Source of the DNA: Nematostella vectensis
Taxonomy: Eukaryota; Cnidaria; Anthozoa; Actiniaria; Edwardsiidae
Reading direction: 5' to 3'
DNA: 64,000 nt
Assembly (NCBI RefSeq): GCF_932526225.1
Contig: NC_064037.1
Span: forward strand, 9,158,203 to 9,222,202
Shown here one piece after another: positions 25,113 through 36,979 of this stretch; position 1 is the stretch's first letter, and each line of letters starts with the position of its first letter. Both the position numbers and the translations under genes were made by a program. The notes below the pieces were generated by a model. That model did not search any database. It worked only from the letters and a program-made list of their open reading frames with translations, and was not told the DNA's origin.

Positions 25113-25745
25113 TCAAGACCAGGGGGTAGAGGGTAGGGAGCCGCCTATGGCGCATCCTCGTAGACCAGGGGATAGAGGGTGGGGAGCCGCCTATAGCGCA
25201 TACTCGTAGACCAGGGGGTAGAGGGTGGGGAGCCGCCTAAGGCAAATCCTCGTAGACCAGGGGGTAGAGGGTGGGGAGCCACCTATGGCGCATACTCGTA
25301 GACCAGGGGGTAGAGGGTGGGGGGCCGCCTAGGCAAATCCTCGTAGACCAGGGGGTAGAGGGTGGGGAGCCACCTATGGCGCATACTCGTAGACCAGGGG
25401 GTAGAGGGTGGGGGGCCGCCTAGGCAAATCCTCGTAGACCAGGGGGTAGAGGGTGGGGGGCCGCCTAAGGCAAATCCTCGTAGACCAGGGGGTAGAGGGT
25501 GGGGGGCCGCCTAAGGCAAATCCTCGTAGACCAGGGGGTAGAGGGTGGGGGGCCGCCTAAGGCAAATCCTCGTAGACCAGGGGGTAGAGGGTGGGGAGCC
25601 ACCTATGGCGCATCCTCAAGACCAGGGGGTAGAGGGTGGGGACCCGCCTATGGCGCATCCAGACCAGGGGGCAGAGGGTAGGGGCGGCCTATGGCGCATC
25701 CTCGTAGACCAGGGGGTAGAGGGTAGGGGCGGCCTAAGGCGCAGC
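25113..25745. repeat. 46-bp G-rich minisatellite, about 13-14 copies
   Basis: The unit CGTAGACCAGGGGGTAGAGG + GTGGGGAGCCGCCTAAGGCAAATCCT recurs every 46-47 bp. Each unit carries the G-run set GGGGGTAGAGGGTGGGG on the plus strand, so the array has G-quadruplex potential. Array edges show shortened variants (GGTAGGGGCGGCC). Non-coding. Confidence 0.95.
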
Positions 25746-25749
25746 CATG

Positions 25750-26546
25750 TTCGGTTGTTACTATAGTCTAGTGGTTCAAGCCCACCAAGGAACGAAGGAT
25801 GTATTTTTGTCTACTAGTATATTAACTGCGTTAAAAATAGTGCCCGAAACAATTAAGTGCCACAAGTAAAGTTCTAGGTTCGTCTAAGTCTCTGTGGCGC
25901 AATCGGTTAGCTCGTTCGGCTATCAACCGAAGGGCTGGTGGTTCAAGCCCACACTCTGACAAAAGATGTTTTTTTGCCTAGTCTACAAACTGCCTTTAAA
26001 TAGTGCCAAAAAGCCTTAAGTTATGTTCCGAGCCCGTCTAAGTCTCTGTGGCGCAATCGGTTAGATGTATTTTTGCCTAGTCTAATATTGCTTTTAATGT
26101 AGTTTCAGAAACATTAAGTGGCACGAGTTAAGTTATCTGTCCGTCTAAAGTATCTGTGGCGCAATCTGCTAGCGCGTTCAGCTATTAACCTATAATATGG
26201 TGGTTCAAGCTAACCCAGGGACGAAAGATGTTTGTGCTTAGTCTACTAGCTGCTTTAAAGATACGCAGTGGCTATATGCGCGACAGTCGGGAAAGGTCCT
26301 CAATGGACTAAGTTTTAAATTCCAACAAAAAAGCTCAATTCAGACTCGCTTACAATTTACTGGCTCATTTGAATGAATTGAAAACTGTCGGGCATTTAGA
26401 CAATTGAGGACCTTTCCCGACTGTCGGGCATGTAGCTACTGCGTTAATAATAGTGCCCGAAACCGAAATGCCACAAGTTAAGTTTAAAGTCCGTCTAAGT
26501 CTCTGTGGCGCAATTGGTTAGTGGTTCAGGCCCACCCGGGGATGAC
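25750..26546 (+). repeat. tRNA-Asn-derived SINE-like units, left cluster
   Basis: Repeated tRNA-like heads: tail fragment 25750-25798, near-full 25888-25960, 5' half only 26038-26066, near-full 26150-26223, internally deleted 26499-26546. Heads match the pattern GTCTCTGTGGCGCAATCGGT with box B text GGTTCAAGCCC and an Asn-like anticodon arm (loops CTATCAA and CTATTAA in place of CTGTTAA). Each is followed by a shared body (GATGTATTTTTGCCTAGTCT, then AGTGCCAGAAACATTAAGTG-like text). Mismatched acceptor stems and deletions rule out working tRNAs. The units are arranged head to tail. Confidence 0.8.
26281..26426. mobile_element. Short MITE with 24-bp perfect terminal inverted repeats
   Basis: The left end at 26281-26304 begins CGACAGTCGGGAAAGGTCCT and the right end at 26403-26426 is its exact reverse complement. 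Total 146 bp, AT-rich core, no ORF. It is inserted in the SINE-like cluster. Perfect ends suggest recent activity. Confidence 0.8.
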
Positions 26547-26554
26547 TGTTGTGG

Positions 26555-29500
26555 TAATCACGTGGTTAACTCATTAACAACAATATTCATAATGTTATAA
26601 TTCAACAATCTTACATCTGATTGGCTCGAAGCTTGGATCACGTGGCTAACATGATATGCCTAATGTTGCATTATATTTTTGAGAATTTCCTTTGAAAATC
26701 ACGAGAGATATGGCATCATGAATAATTTCCCTATCGTTTTTCTATAATGAGGAATTTTGGACCGTTTTTTACACTGATACAACCGTTGCAGAATAGGTCA
26801 GTTTTATCTCATTAACAACAAACAATTAGAAACATATTCATAATTTTATAATTTGAAAATCTTACATCTGATTGGCTCACGGCTTGCATCACGTGGTTAA
26901 CATGATAAGCAAAATACATTATTAAATTTTGGAAAATTTTCCTCGAAAAATTAGGAGAGATATGGCATCATGAATAAATTCCCTATTGTTTTTCTATAAT
27001 GAGATATTTTGGACCGTTTTCTACACAGATGCAACATTTGCAGTATAGGTCAGTTTTACATCATTAACTACAAACAATAGGGAAAATATTCATTACATCT
27101 GATTGGCTCACGGCTTGGATCACGTGGTTAAAATCATAAGCCAAATGCATTATTAAATTTTGGAAAATTTTCCTCGAAAATTAAGAAAGATATGGCATAG
27201 TGAATAATTTCCCTATTGTTTTCCGATAATGAGGAATTTTGGACCGTCTTCTACACAGATGCAACCGTTGCAGTATAGGTCAGTTTTGCCTCATTAACAA
27301 TGAACAATAGGACAAATATTCATATGGTATAATTCGAAAATCTTACATCTGATTGGCTCATAGCTTGGATCACCTGGCTAACATGATAAGCCTAATGTTG
27401 TATTAAATTTTTGAGAATTTCCTTTGAAAATTACGAGAGATATGACATCATGAATAATTTCCCTATTGTCTTTCGATAATGAGGAATTTTGGACCGTTTT
27501 CTACACTGATACAACCGTTGCAGTATAGGTCAGTTTTACCTCATTAACAACAAACAATAGGGAAAATATTCATAACGTTATAATTTAACAATCTTACATC
27601 TGATTGGCTCACAGCTTGGATCACGTGGTAAACATGATAGGCCAAGAGAATTATTAAATGTTGGAGAATTTTCCTCGAAAATTAAGAGAGATATGGCATC
27701 ATGAAAAAATTTCCCTATTGTCTTTCGATAATGAGGAATTTTGGACCGTTTTCTACACTGATACAACCGTTGCAGTATAGGTCAGTTTAACCTCATTAAC
27801 AACAAACAATAGGAAAAATATTCATAATGTTATAATTCGAAAATCTTACAACTGATTATCTCACAGCTTGGATCACGTGGCTAGCATGATAAGCCTAATG
27901 TTGTTTTAAATGTTTGAGAATTTCCTTCGAAAATCACCAGAGATATGGCATCATGGATAATTTCCCTATTGTCTTTTGATAATGAGGAATTTTGGACCGT
28001 TTTCTACACTGATACAACCGTTGCAGTATAGGTCAGTTTTTCCTCATTAACAACAAACAATAGGGAAAATATTCATAATGTTATAATTCGAAAGACTTAC
28101 ATCTGAATAGCTTACAGCTTTGATCACTTGGTAAACATGATAGGCCAAGAGTATTATTAAATGTTGGAGAATTTTCCTCGAAAATTAAGAGAGATATGGC
28201 ATCATGAATAATTATCCTTTTGTTTTTCGATAATGAGGAATTTTGGACCGTTTTCTACACTGATACAACCGTTGCAGTATAGCTCAGTTTTGGCTCATTA
28301 ACAATAAACAATAGAAAAAATATTCATAATGTTATAATTCGAAAATCTTACATCTGATTGTCTCACAGCTTGGATCACGTGGCTAGCATGATAAGCTTAA
28401 TGTTGTTTTAAATTTTTGAGAATTTTCTTCGAAAATCACCAGAGATATGGCATCATGAATAATTTCCCTATTGTTTTTCTATAATGAGGAATTTTGGACC
28501 TTTTTTTCACAGATGCAACCGTTGCAGTATAGGTCAGTTTTACATTATTAACAACAAACAATAGGGAAAATATTCATAATGTTATAATTCGAAAATCTTA
28601 CATCTGAATAGCTTACAGCTTGGATCACGTGGTAAACATGATAGGCCAAGAGTATTATTAAATGTTGGAGAATTTTCCTCGAAAATTAAGAGAGATATGG
28701 CATCATGAATAATTTCCCTATTGTCTTTCGATAATGAGGAATTTTGGACCGTTTTCTACACTGATACAACCGTTGCAGTATAGGTCAGTTTTACCTCATT
28801 AACAACAAACAATAGGGAAAATATTCATAATGTTATAATTCAAGAATCTTACATCTGATTGGCTCACAGCTTGAATCACGTGGTTAACATGATTAGCCTA
28901 ATGTAGTATTAATTTTTTTGAGAATTTACTTCGACAATCACGAGAGATATGGCATCATGGATAATTTCCCTATTGTCTTTCGATAATGAGGAATTTTGGA
29001 CCGTTTTCTACACTGATACAACCGTTGCAGTATAGGTCAGTTTTACCTCATTAACAACAAACAATAGGGAAAATATTCATAACGTTATAATTTAACAATA
29101 TTACATCTGATTGGCTCACAGCTTGCATCACGTGGTTAACATGATAAGCAAAATGCATTATTTAATTTTGGAAAATTTTCCTCGAAAATTAAGAGAGATA
29201 TGGCATCATGAATAAATTCCCTATTGTTTTTCGATAATGAGGAATTTTGGACCGTTTTCTACACTGATACAACCGTTGCAGTATAGGTCAGTTTAACCTC
29301 ATTAACAACAAACAATAGGAAAAATATTCATAATGTTATAATTCGAAAATCTTACAACTGATTATCTCACAGCTTGGATCACGTGGCTAGCATGATAAGC
29401 CTAATGTTGTTTTAAATGTTTGAGAATTTCCTTCGAAAATCACCAGAGATATGGCATCATGAATAATTTCCCTATTGTCTTTTGATAATGAGGAATTTTG

Positions 29501-32500
29501 GACCGTTTTCTACACTGATACAACCGTTGCAGTATAGGTCAGTTTTTCCTCATTAACAACAAACAATAGGGAAAATATTCATAATGTTATAATTCGAAAA
29601 ACTTACATCTGAATAGCTTACAGCTTTGATCACTTGGTAAACATGATAGGCCAAGAGTATTATTAAATGTTGGAGAATTTTCCTCGAAAATTAAGAGAGA
29701 TATGGCATCATGAATAATTATCCTTTTGTTTTTCGATAATGAGGAATTTTGGACCGTTTTCTACACTGATACAACCGTTGCAGTATAGCTCAGTTTTGCC
29801 TCATTAACAATAAACAATAGGAAAAATATTCATAATGTTATAATTCGAAAATCTTACATCTGATTGTCTCACAGCTTGGATCACGTGGCTATCATGATAA
29901 GCTTAATGTTGTTTTAAATTTTTGAGAATTTTCTTCGAAAATCACCAGAGATATGGCATCATGAATAATTTCCCTATTGTTTTTCTATAATGAGGAATTT
30001 TGGACCTTTTTTTCACAGATGCAACCGTTGCAGTATAGGTCAGTTTTACATTATTAACAACAAACAATAGGGAAAATATTCATAATGTTATAATTCGAAA
30101 ATCTTACATCTGAATAGCTTACAGCTTGGATCACGTGGTAAACATGATAGGCCAAGAGTATTATTAAATGTTGGAGAATTTTCCTCGAAAATTAAGAGAG
30201 ATATGGCATCATGAATAATTTCCCTATTGTCTTTCGATAATGAGGAATTTTGGACCGTTTTCTACACTGATACAACCGTTGCAGTATAGGTCAGTTTTAC
30301 CTCATTAACAACAAACAATAGGGAAAATATTCATAATGTTATAATTCAAGAATCTTACATCTGATTGGCTCACAGCTTGAATCACGTGGTTAACATGATT
30401 AGCCTAATGTAGTATTAATTTTTGAGAATTTACTTCGACAATCACGAGAGATATGGCATCATGGATAATTTCCCTATTGTCTTTCGATAATGAGGAATTT
30501 TGGACCGTTTTCTACACTGATACAACCGTTGCAGTATAGGTCAGTTTTACCTCATTAACAACAAACAATAGGGAAAATATTCATAACGTTATAATTTAAC
30601 AATCTTACATCTGATTGGCTCACAGCTTGCATCACGTGGTTAACATGATAAGCAAAATGCATTATTTAATTTTGGAAAATTTTCCTCGAAAATTAAGAGA
30701 GATATGGCATCATGAATAATTATCCTTTTGTTTTGAATAATTATCCTTTTGTTTTTCGATAATGAGGAATTTTGGACCGTTTTCTACACTGATACAACCG
30801 TTGCAGTATAGGTCAGTTTAACCTCATTAACAACAAACAATAGGAAAAATATTCATAATGTTATAATTTGAAAATCTTACAACTGATTATCTCACAGCTT
30901 GGATCACGTGGCTAGCATGATAAGCCTAATGTTGTTTTAAATTTTTGAGAATTTCCTTCGAAAATCACCAGAGATATGGCATCATGAATAATTTCCCTAT
31001 TGTTTTTCTATAATGAGGAATTTTGGACCTTTTTTTCACAGATGCAACCGTTGCAGTATAGGTCAGTTTTACATTATTAACAACAAACAATAGGGAAAAT
31101 ATTCATAATGTTATAATTCGAAAATCTTACATCTGAATAGCTTACAGCTTGGATCACGTGGTAAACATGATAGGCCAAGAGAATTATTAAATGTTGGAGA
31201 ATTTTCCTCGAAAATTAAGAGAGATATGGCATCATGAAAAAATTTCCCTATTGTCTTTCGATAATGAGGAATTTTGGACCGTTTTCTACACTGATACAAC
31301 CGTTGCAGTATAGGTCAGTTTAACAATAGGAAAAATATTCATAAAATTTGAAAATCTTACATCTGATTGTCTCATAGCTTGGATCACGTGGCTAACATGG
31401 TAAGCCTAATGTTGTATTCAATTTTTTTAGAATTTTCTTTGAAAATCACGAGAGATATGGCATCATGGATAATTTTTTCGATAAGGAGGAATTTTGGACC
31501 GTTTTCCACACTGATACAACCGTTGCAGTATAGGTCAGTTTTACCTCATTAACAACAAACAATAGGAAAAATATTCATAATGTTATAATTCAAGAATCTT
31601 ACATCTGATTGGCTCACAGCTTGCATCACGTGGTTAACATGATTAGCCTAATGTAGTATTAAATTTTTGAGAATTTCCTTCGAAAATCACGAGAGATATG
31701 GCATCATGGATAATTTTTTCGATAAGGAGGAATTTTGGACCGTTTTCTACACTGATACAACCGTTGCAGTATAGGTCAGTTTTACCTCATTAACAACAAA
31801 CAATAGGGAAAATATTCATAACGTTATAATTTAACAATCTTACATCTGATTGGCTCACAGCTTGCATCACGTGGTTAACATGATAAGCAAAATGCATTAT
31901 TTAATTTTGGAAAATTTTCCTCGAAAATTAAGAGAGATATGGCATCATGAATAATTATCCTTTTGTTTTGAATAATTATCCTTTTGTTTTTCGATAATGA
32001 GGAATTTTGGACCGTTTTCTACACTGATACAACCGTTGCAGTATAGGTCAGTTTAACCTCATTAACAACAAACAATAGGAAAAATATTCATAATGTTATA
32101 ATTTGAAAATCTTACAACTGATTATCTCACAGCTTGGATCACGTGGCTAGCATGATAAGCCTAATGTTGTTTTAAATTTTTGAGAATTTCCTTCGAAAAT
32201 CACCAGAGATATGGCATCATGAATAATTTCCCTATTGTTTTTCTATAATGAGGAATTTTGGACCTTTTTTTCACAGATGCAACCGTTGCAGTATAGGTCA
32301 GTTTTACATTATTAACAACAAACAATAGGGAAAATATTCATAATGTTATAATTCGAAAATCTTACATCTGAATAGCTTACAGCTTGGATCACGTGGTAAA
32401 CATGATAGGCCAAGAGAATTATTAAATGTTGGAGAATTTTCCTCGAAAATTAAGAGAGATATGGCATCATGAAAAAATTTCCCTATTGTCTTTCGATAAT

Positions 32501-33720
32501 GAGGAATTTTGGACCGTTTTCTACACTGATACAACCGTTGCAGTATAGGTCAGTTTAACAATAGGAAAAATATTCATAAAATTTGAAAATCTTACATCTG
32601 ATTGTCTCATAGCTTGGATCACGTGGCTAACATGGTAAGCCTAATGTTGTATTCAATTTTTTTAGAATTTTCTTTGAAAATCACGAGAGATATGGCATCA
32701 TGGATAATTTTTTCGATAAGGAGGAATTTTGGACCGTTTTCCACACTGATACAACCGTTGCAGTATAGGTCAGTTTTACCTCATTAACAACAAACAATAG
32801 GAAAAATATTCATAATGTTATAATTCAAGAATCTTACATCTGATTGGCTCACAGCTTGCATCACGTGGTTAACATGATTAGCCTAATGTAGTATTAAATT
32901 TTTGAGAATTTCCTTCGAAAATCACGAGAGATATGGCATCATGGATAATTTTTTCGATAAGGAGGAATTTTGGACCGTTTTCTACACTGATACAACCGTT
33001 GCAGTATAGGTCAGTTTTACCTCTTTAACAACAAACAATAGGAAAAACATTCATAATGTTATAATTCAAGAATCTTACATCTGATTGGCTCACAGCTTGC
33101 ATCACGTGGCTAACATGATAACCCTAATGTAATATTAAATCTTTGAGAATTTCCTTTGAAAATAACGAGATATATGACATCATGAATTATTTTTCTATTG
33201 TTTTTCGATAATGAGGGATTTTGGACCGTTTTCTACACTGATACAACCGTTGCAGTATAGGTTAATTTTACCTCATCAACAACAAACAATTAGAAACATA
33301 TTCATAATTTTATAATTCGGAAATCTTACATCTGATTGGCTCACAGCTTGGATCATGTAGTTAATATGATAACCCTAATAAAATATTAAATTTTTGAGAA
33401 TTTCCTTTGAAAATAACGAGAGATATTAAATTGTTGAGATTTTTGCAAAAATTAATAAAATAAATAAATTTTGGATAATTTTACTCGGAAATCAAGAGAG
33501 ATACGGCATCGTGAATAATTTTTTCTATTTTCTTTAATAAGGACGCAGTTTCATGCAGAGATTCAACAACTTCATTAGCGAGAAACGATTGAGAAATTAT
33601 TCTTTTGCTATAACAAGAGCCTCTTTTATCTGATTGGATAAATTGAGTCACATGTGGAGAGCAATCCTTATCCGCCTATAGTGCGCCAGGAATGTTCCTG
33701 GGAAGTTAAAAGAGATATGG
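26555..33720. repeat. Satellite array with 251-bp monomer, about 28 copies
   Basis: The phrase GTTGCAGTATAGGTCAGTTT recurs every 250-252 bp (27041-27042, 27271, 27521, 27773, 28024 and on). Other fixed points are TTACATCTGATTGGCTCACA, GCTTGGATCACGTGGTTAAC, AGAGATATGGCATCATGAAT and GATAATGAGGAATTTTGGAC. Most monomers keep the CACGTG hexamer. Longer-period blocks are visible: 30712 and 31947 share a doubled TTATCCTTTTGTTTTGAATAA insertion, exactly 1,235 bp apart, and flanking monomers are identical over about 1.2 kb. Another register of about 1.5 kb (six monomers) links 27830 and 29335. Short frames of about 60 codons in each unit are not genes. Confidence 0.95.
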
Positions 33721-33786
33721 TATCGTGAGCATTTTTTTTCTTCAACCACCGTAACACCAAATAAATTTACTAGATGCCAAGTTTAA

Positions 33787-34185
33787 GTCCGTGGCGCAAT
33801 CGGTTGGCGCGTTAGGCTGTTATCCTATAGGTTAGTGGTTCAAGCCCACCCTGGGATGAAATATGTCATTTTTACTAGTCTAATACTACTTTAAAAAATA
33901 GAGCCAGAAACCATAAATGACACGAGTTAAGTTCAGTGTCTGTTCAAGTCTCATTGGCGCAATCGGTTAGCGCGTTAAGCTGTATAGCTGTTAAGCGAAA
34001 TTTTGGGGATTCAAGCCCACCCACGGACGAGATATGTATCTTTGCATAGTCTAATATTCTTTAAAAGTAGTGCCAGACCTATTAAGTTTCATCAGTTTAA
34101 CGCAGTGTCTGTCCAAGTCTCTGAGGCTCAATCGGTTAGCGCGTTCGGTTAAGCTTGGTAGTCAAGCCCCACCCAAGGATGAAAA
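33787..34185 (+). repeat. tRNA-Asn-derived SINE-like units, right cluster
   Basis: Three further tRNA-like heads near 33787-33857, 33949-34030 and 34111-34181, in the same orientation and with the same body as the left cluster. The first keeps a CTGTTAT loop (anticodon GTT, Asn) and box B GGTTCAAGCCC but has a shortened acceptor stem. The clusters therefore bracket the 251-bp satellite. Confidence 0.75.
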
Positions 34186-34605
34186 ATGTATTTTTGCATA
34201 GTTAAATACTGATTTAAAAGTAAAGATGGGAAATTTCCCCCGAATGAAAATAGATATAAAACAAACTTAGGAAATTCCACTGACCTGGTGAAAAATTTTG
34301 CCAATCTGGTAAGCTTTCTACGGAAAACCTGCCGGGAAATCACTTCTTGCCAGTTCTATACCGCAGAGGGGTGTTTAAGTTTTGAGAACTCTTCAACAGT
34401 CAAAGTTTTCAAATAATTGCCCTACCTTCTTCTCTGAAAGTCTTCTTCATAAAATGTTCATTCATTCAATTCAGAGGTTTCAGTCACGCTTTAGGAAACG
34501 AATATATCCTACGTAGTCGTATAGGTAAGTTTGGGGGAGAATTAACACGACAAGAAAGAAACTAAATGTTTGCTGATCACATTGACAAGTCCTTCTACTG
34601 TGATC

Positions 34606-34836
34606 AAAGCCGCATTGTCACCAGTTTACTTCCGGTCGCTTACGTAACAATCTCCGTTGATTTTTAACGGAAAACGCGAAAATATTGAAAGCAGTGTGTC
34701 TATTGGAAGTACCTTTGAGGATGGGATTGGTAATTTAGAGTGGATGGCCTGTTAAATATCTTGGATTCTAATAGATTCTTTTGTCTTTTAACGGTTGAGG
34801 TTTCCGTCGGACCTCCGGAAGTAACAATGCGGCTTT
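34606..34836. mobile_element. MITE with AAAGCCGCATTGT ends, copy 1
   Basis: Left end AAAGCCGCATTGTCACC, right end AACAATGCGGCTTT; ACTTCCGG near the left end and CCGGAAGT near the right extend the inverted ends. 231 bp, no ORF. A diverged, right-truncated copy lies in a CLUH intron at 56262-56465. Confidence 0.75.
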
Positions 34837-34884
34837 AAGTCTGTGTACATATACCCCGAAAGCCGAAGGGGTGGGGTGTTACGC

Positions 34885-35505
34885 CGCAAAATGTAATAAC
34901 TAACGCAAAATGTAATCTTAACACGAAATGTAAGAACTTTCGACGCAAAATGTAATCTTAACGCGAAATGTAATAAATTTCAACGCAAAATGTAATAACG
35001 CAAAATGTAATCTTAACACGAAATGTAATAAATTTCAACGCAAAATGTAATAAATGTTTAACGCGAAATGTAATAACATTTCAACGCAAAACGTAAGAAA
35101 TTATTTAACACGAAATGCAATAACGCAGAATGTAATAACATCAAATAATGACTATCAAATATAACTTTAAGCTATAACTTAGAGAATAGAGAAAACGCTA
35201 GCATGTAGTGACCAACAGTTGTAGATGTCCATCTCGAATCGACAGTTGGTCTCGGTCTCTCTTGGTAGTGGTTCTGTCGGCACCCTGAGATGGCGAATCC
35301 TCCCTAAATCATAGTCTATAAAGCTGCGATACTATGCGGTTGTGATTGTTGCTATCATTTATATGCACTTTGTCACTTCTCAAACTAAATCGGGAATAAT
35401 GTCACACCATACCAACAAGAATTTTAACTACAAGTCAATATATAAAGTTATTACATTTTGCGTTATTACATTTCGCGTTAAATATTTTATTAAATTTTGT
35501 CGTCA
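34885..35505. mobile_element. Fold-back-like element with inverted short tandem repeats
   Basis: 34885-35135 is a run of about 15 diverged 15-17 bp units (AACGCAAAATGTAAT, AACACGAAATGTAAT). The same unit returns inverted at about 35446-35482 (ATTACATTTTGCGTTATTAC, ATTTCGCGTTAAAT). Inverted ends made of short tandem repeats around a unique core are the layout of fold-back elements. The right arm is much shorter. The core (35136-35445) has no recognised gene. Confidence 0.6.
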
Positions 35506-36630
35506 GGTAAGAGATGTGATCTTTGGCGGTAACTATAAGAGGACCGCAATGAAATTCAGGAAATATACTGGAAATGTTTTGTGGAATACACGGTGAAAGA
35601 GGGTATAGTGGGTAGGGTGATTAGATTATTATCTTCCGAAGTCATACAGCGCGTACAACTTGCGGGAGTTTCCTTCTTTGCGCGCATCAGTCGCAAAGCA
35701 ATAGGTTTTTTATTGTATGAGATTTTTTTACTACCATTCGCAATCACGGCTGAAATACAGGCAGGGTCAGGCAAAATGAATAATTGAAGGAAATCCAGCT
35801 CAACTTGGATCCTTCGATAGGACAACCGTATTTCGGGTTTAATTTGTAGCTTTCTTAAGTCGACTTTACTCGATCTTTTCAGTGGAACATCGATATATCA
35901 ATACCATTAGTTTGTGTGAGCGGGCAAAAAAATTTAGGGCTCGAAGCCGCTTTTCGAATCTACGATAGACCCCGTCTATCACGTGATCGCGTGATCGGGT
36001 GGTAGTGGTATCATGATAGACTCACCCAATCAGAATGCAGTTAGTGGATTCAAATTAGTGTTATATGGTCATAGATACAGACCTAGACACCAACGGAAAA
36101 TTAAACAACAGAATGCTAATCCTAACAACAATGAACGTGTCGCGGAAACGGATGAAGGATTTCTGTTGACCCCTTGTTTATGTGTATTAAACCTGTTTCT
36201 TTGTCAAAATACGAGCTGTATTTGTATACACCTATTTCAAATAAGGTTGCACTGGAGAACTCATGTCTTGAAACCCGCGGTGGTTCATGGGTAGTGTATA
36301 AACGGCTGAATCCTTGTATCTGAAAGCTATGTGTGAACAAGATGTAAACAAAAATTCTACAGTTTTGAAACATGGATTTGTATTTTATTCTCGTTTATTT
36401 GCTTATTTAATTGATACCCATGAGCACTGCGGGTAACGATAGATTCTTCGAATGCGAAATAGGTGTAGACCTTTCAAATATTTCCTTATCAAAATGTTCT
36501 CCTTTTCCTATCCAACTTTTGAATAATATTCCCAAACTCTGAGCAACTCTAACGTGTTTTGTTGTGGGCTAGAAAAATTCTCAAACTCGAAAGAAAGACG
36601 AGAAATAGTCCCATATTTGGGTCCTTTAAC
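35506..36630. other. Non-coding region, nothing recognised
   Basis: Short open frames on both strands have no family resemblance or splice context. A GTGATCGCGTGATCGGGTGG patch near 35981-36002 is locally repetitive. I see no gene here. Confidence 0.4.
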
Positions 36631-36633
36631 AAC

Positions 36634-36706
36634 ACCTCAGCTGGGAATCGCACCCAGTCCACGCGGCCTGTACACGGCCACGCATGCTCTCTTACACCAC
36701 TGAGGT
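36634..36706 (-). tRNA. tRNA-like cloverleaf, anticodon GTA, probably a pseudogene
   Basis: Exactly 73 bases on the minus strand that fold as a cloverleaf: acceptor ACCTCAG/CTGAGGT (7 bp perfect), D arm GTGT/ATGC (with G-T pairs), anticodon stem TGGCC/GGCCG with 7-base loop GTGTACA, T stem CTGGG/CCCAG with loop TGCGATT. The anticodon would be GTA (Tyr). Against a working gene: the D loop lacks GG, the T loop is TGCGATT rather than TTCGAAT, position 37 is C, and no T4 terminator follows. It may be a tRNA pseudogene or the head of a SINE. Confidence 0.45.
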
Positions 36707-36979
36707 TTCGTGTTGTTTTGGGCGAGGAAAAAACCTCTTGTGGGACCCCAAACTGTTTTTAGCATCCCACTAGAGTAAAACCTCAATTTTTGTTCCAGTT
36801 CGAGTCTGGAAAGTGTAAGCCAAACGAAACAAAATAATCCCAGGGACAACAAATTGCAGCATAAAAAAGCCTAAAAAAGCGATGAATGATTAGGCAAGAA
36901 TGTTTAATAATAGTGTAACTTTGCAATAGCAAGAACGTCGATGTTTTGGGAGCATTTAAAAATTGACTTTCAGATTGTT

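Noticed and set aside
25888-25960. Functional tRNA gene in the SINE-like cluster
   Set aside because: The 3' acceptor strand does not pair with the 5' strand, the anticodon loop is altered, and truncated siblings share the same downstream body.
27578-32787. Repeated frames of about 61-62 codons in the 251-bp satellite
   Set aside because: Identical fragments recur with the monomer period; they are non-coding satellite.
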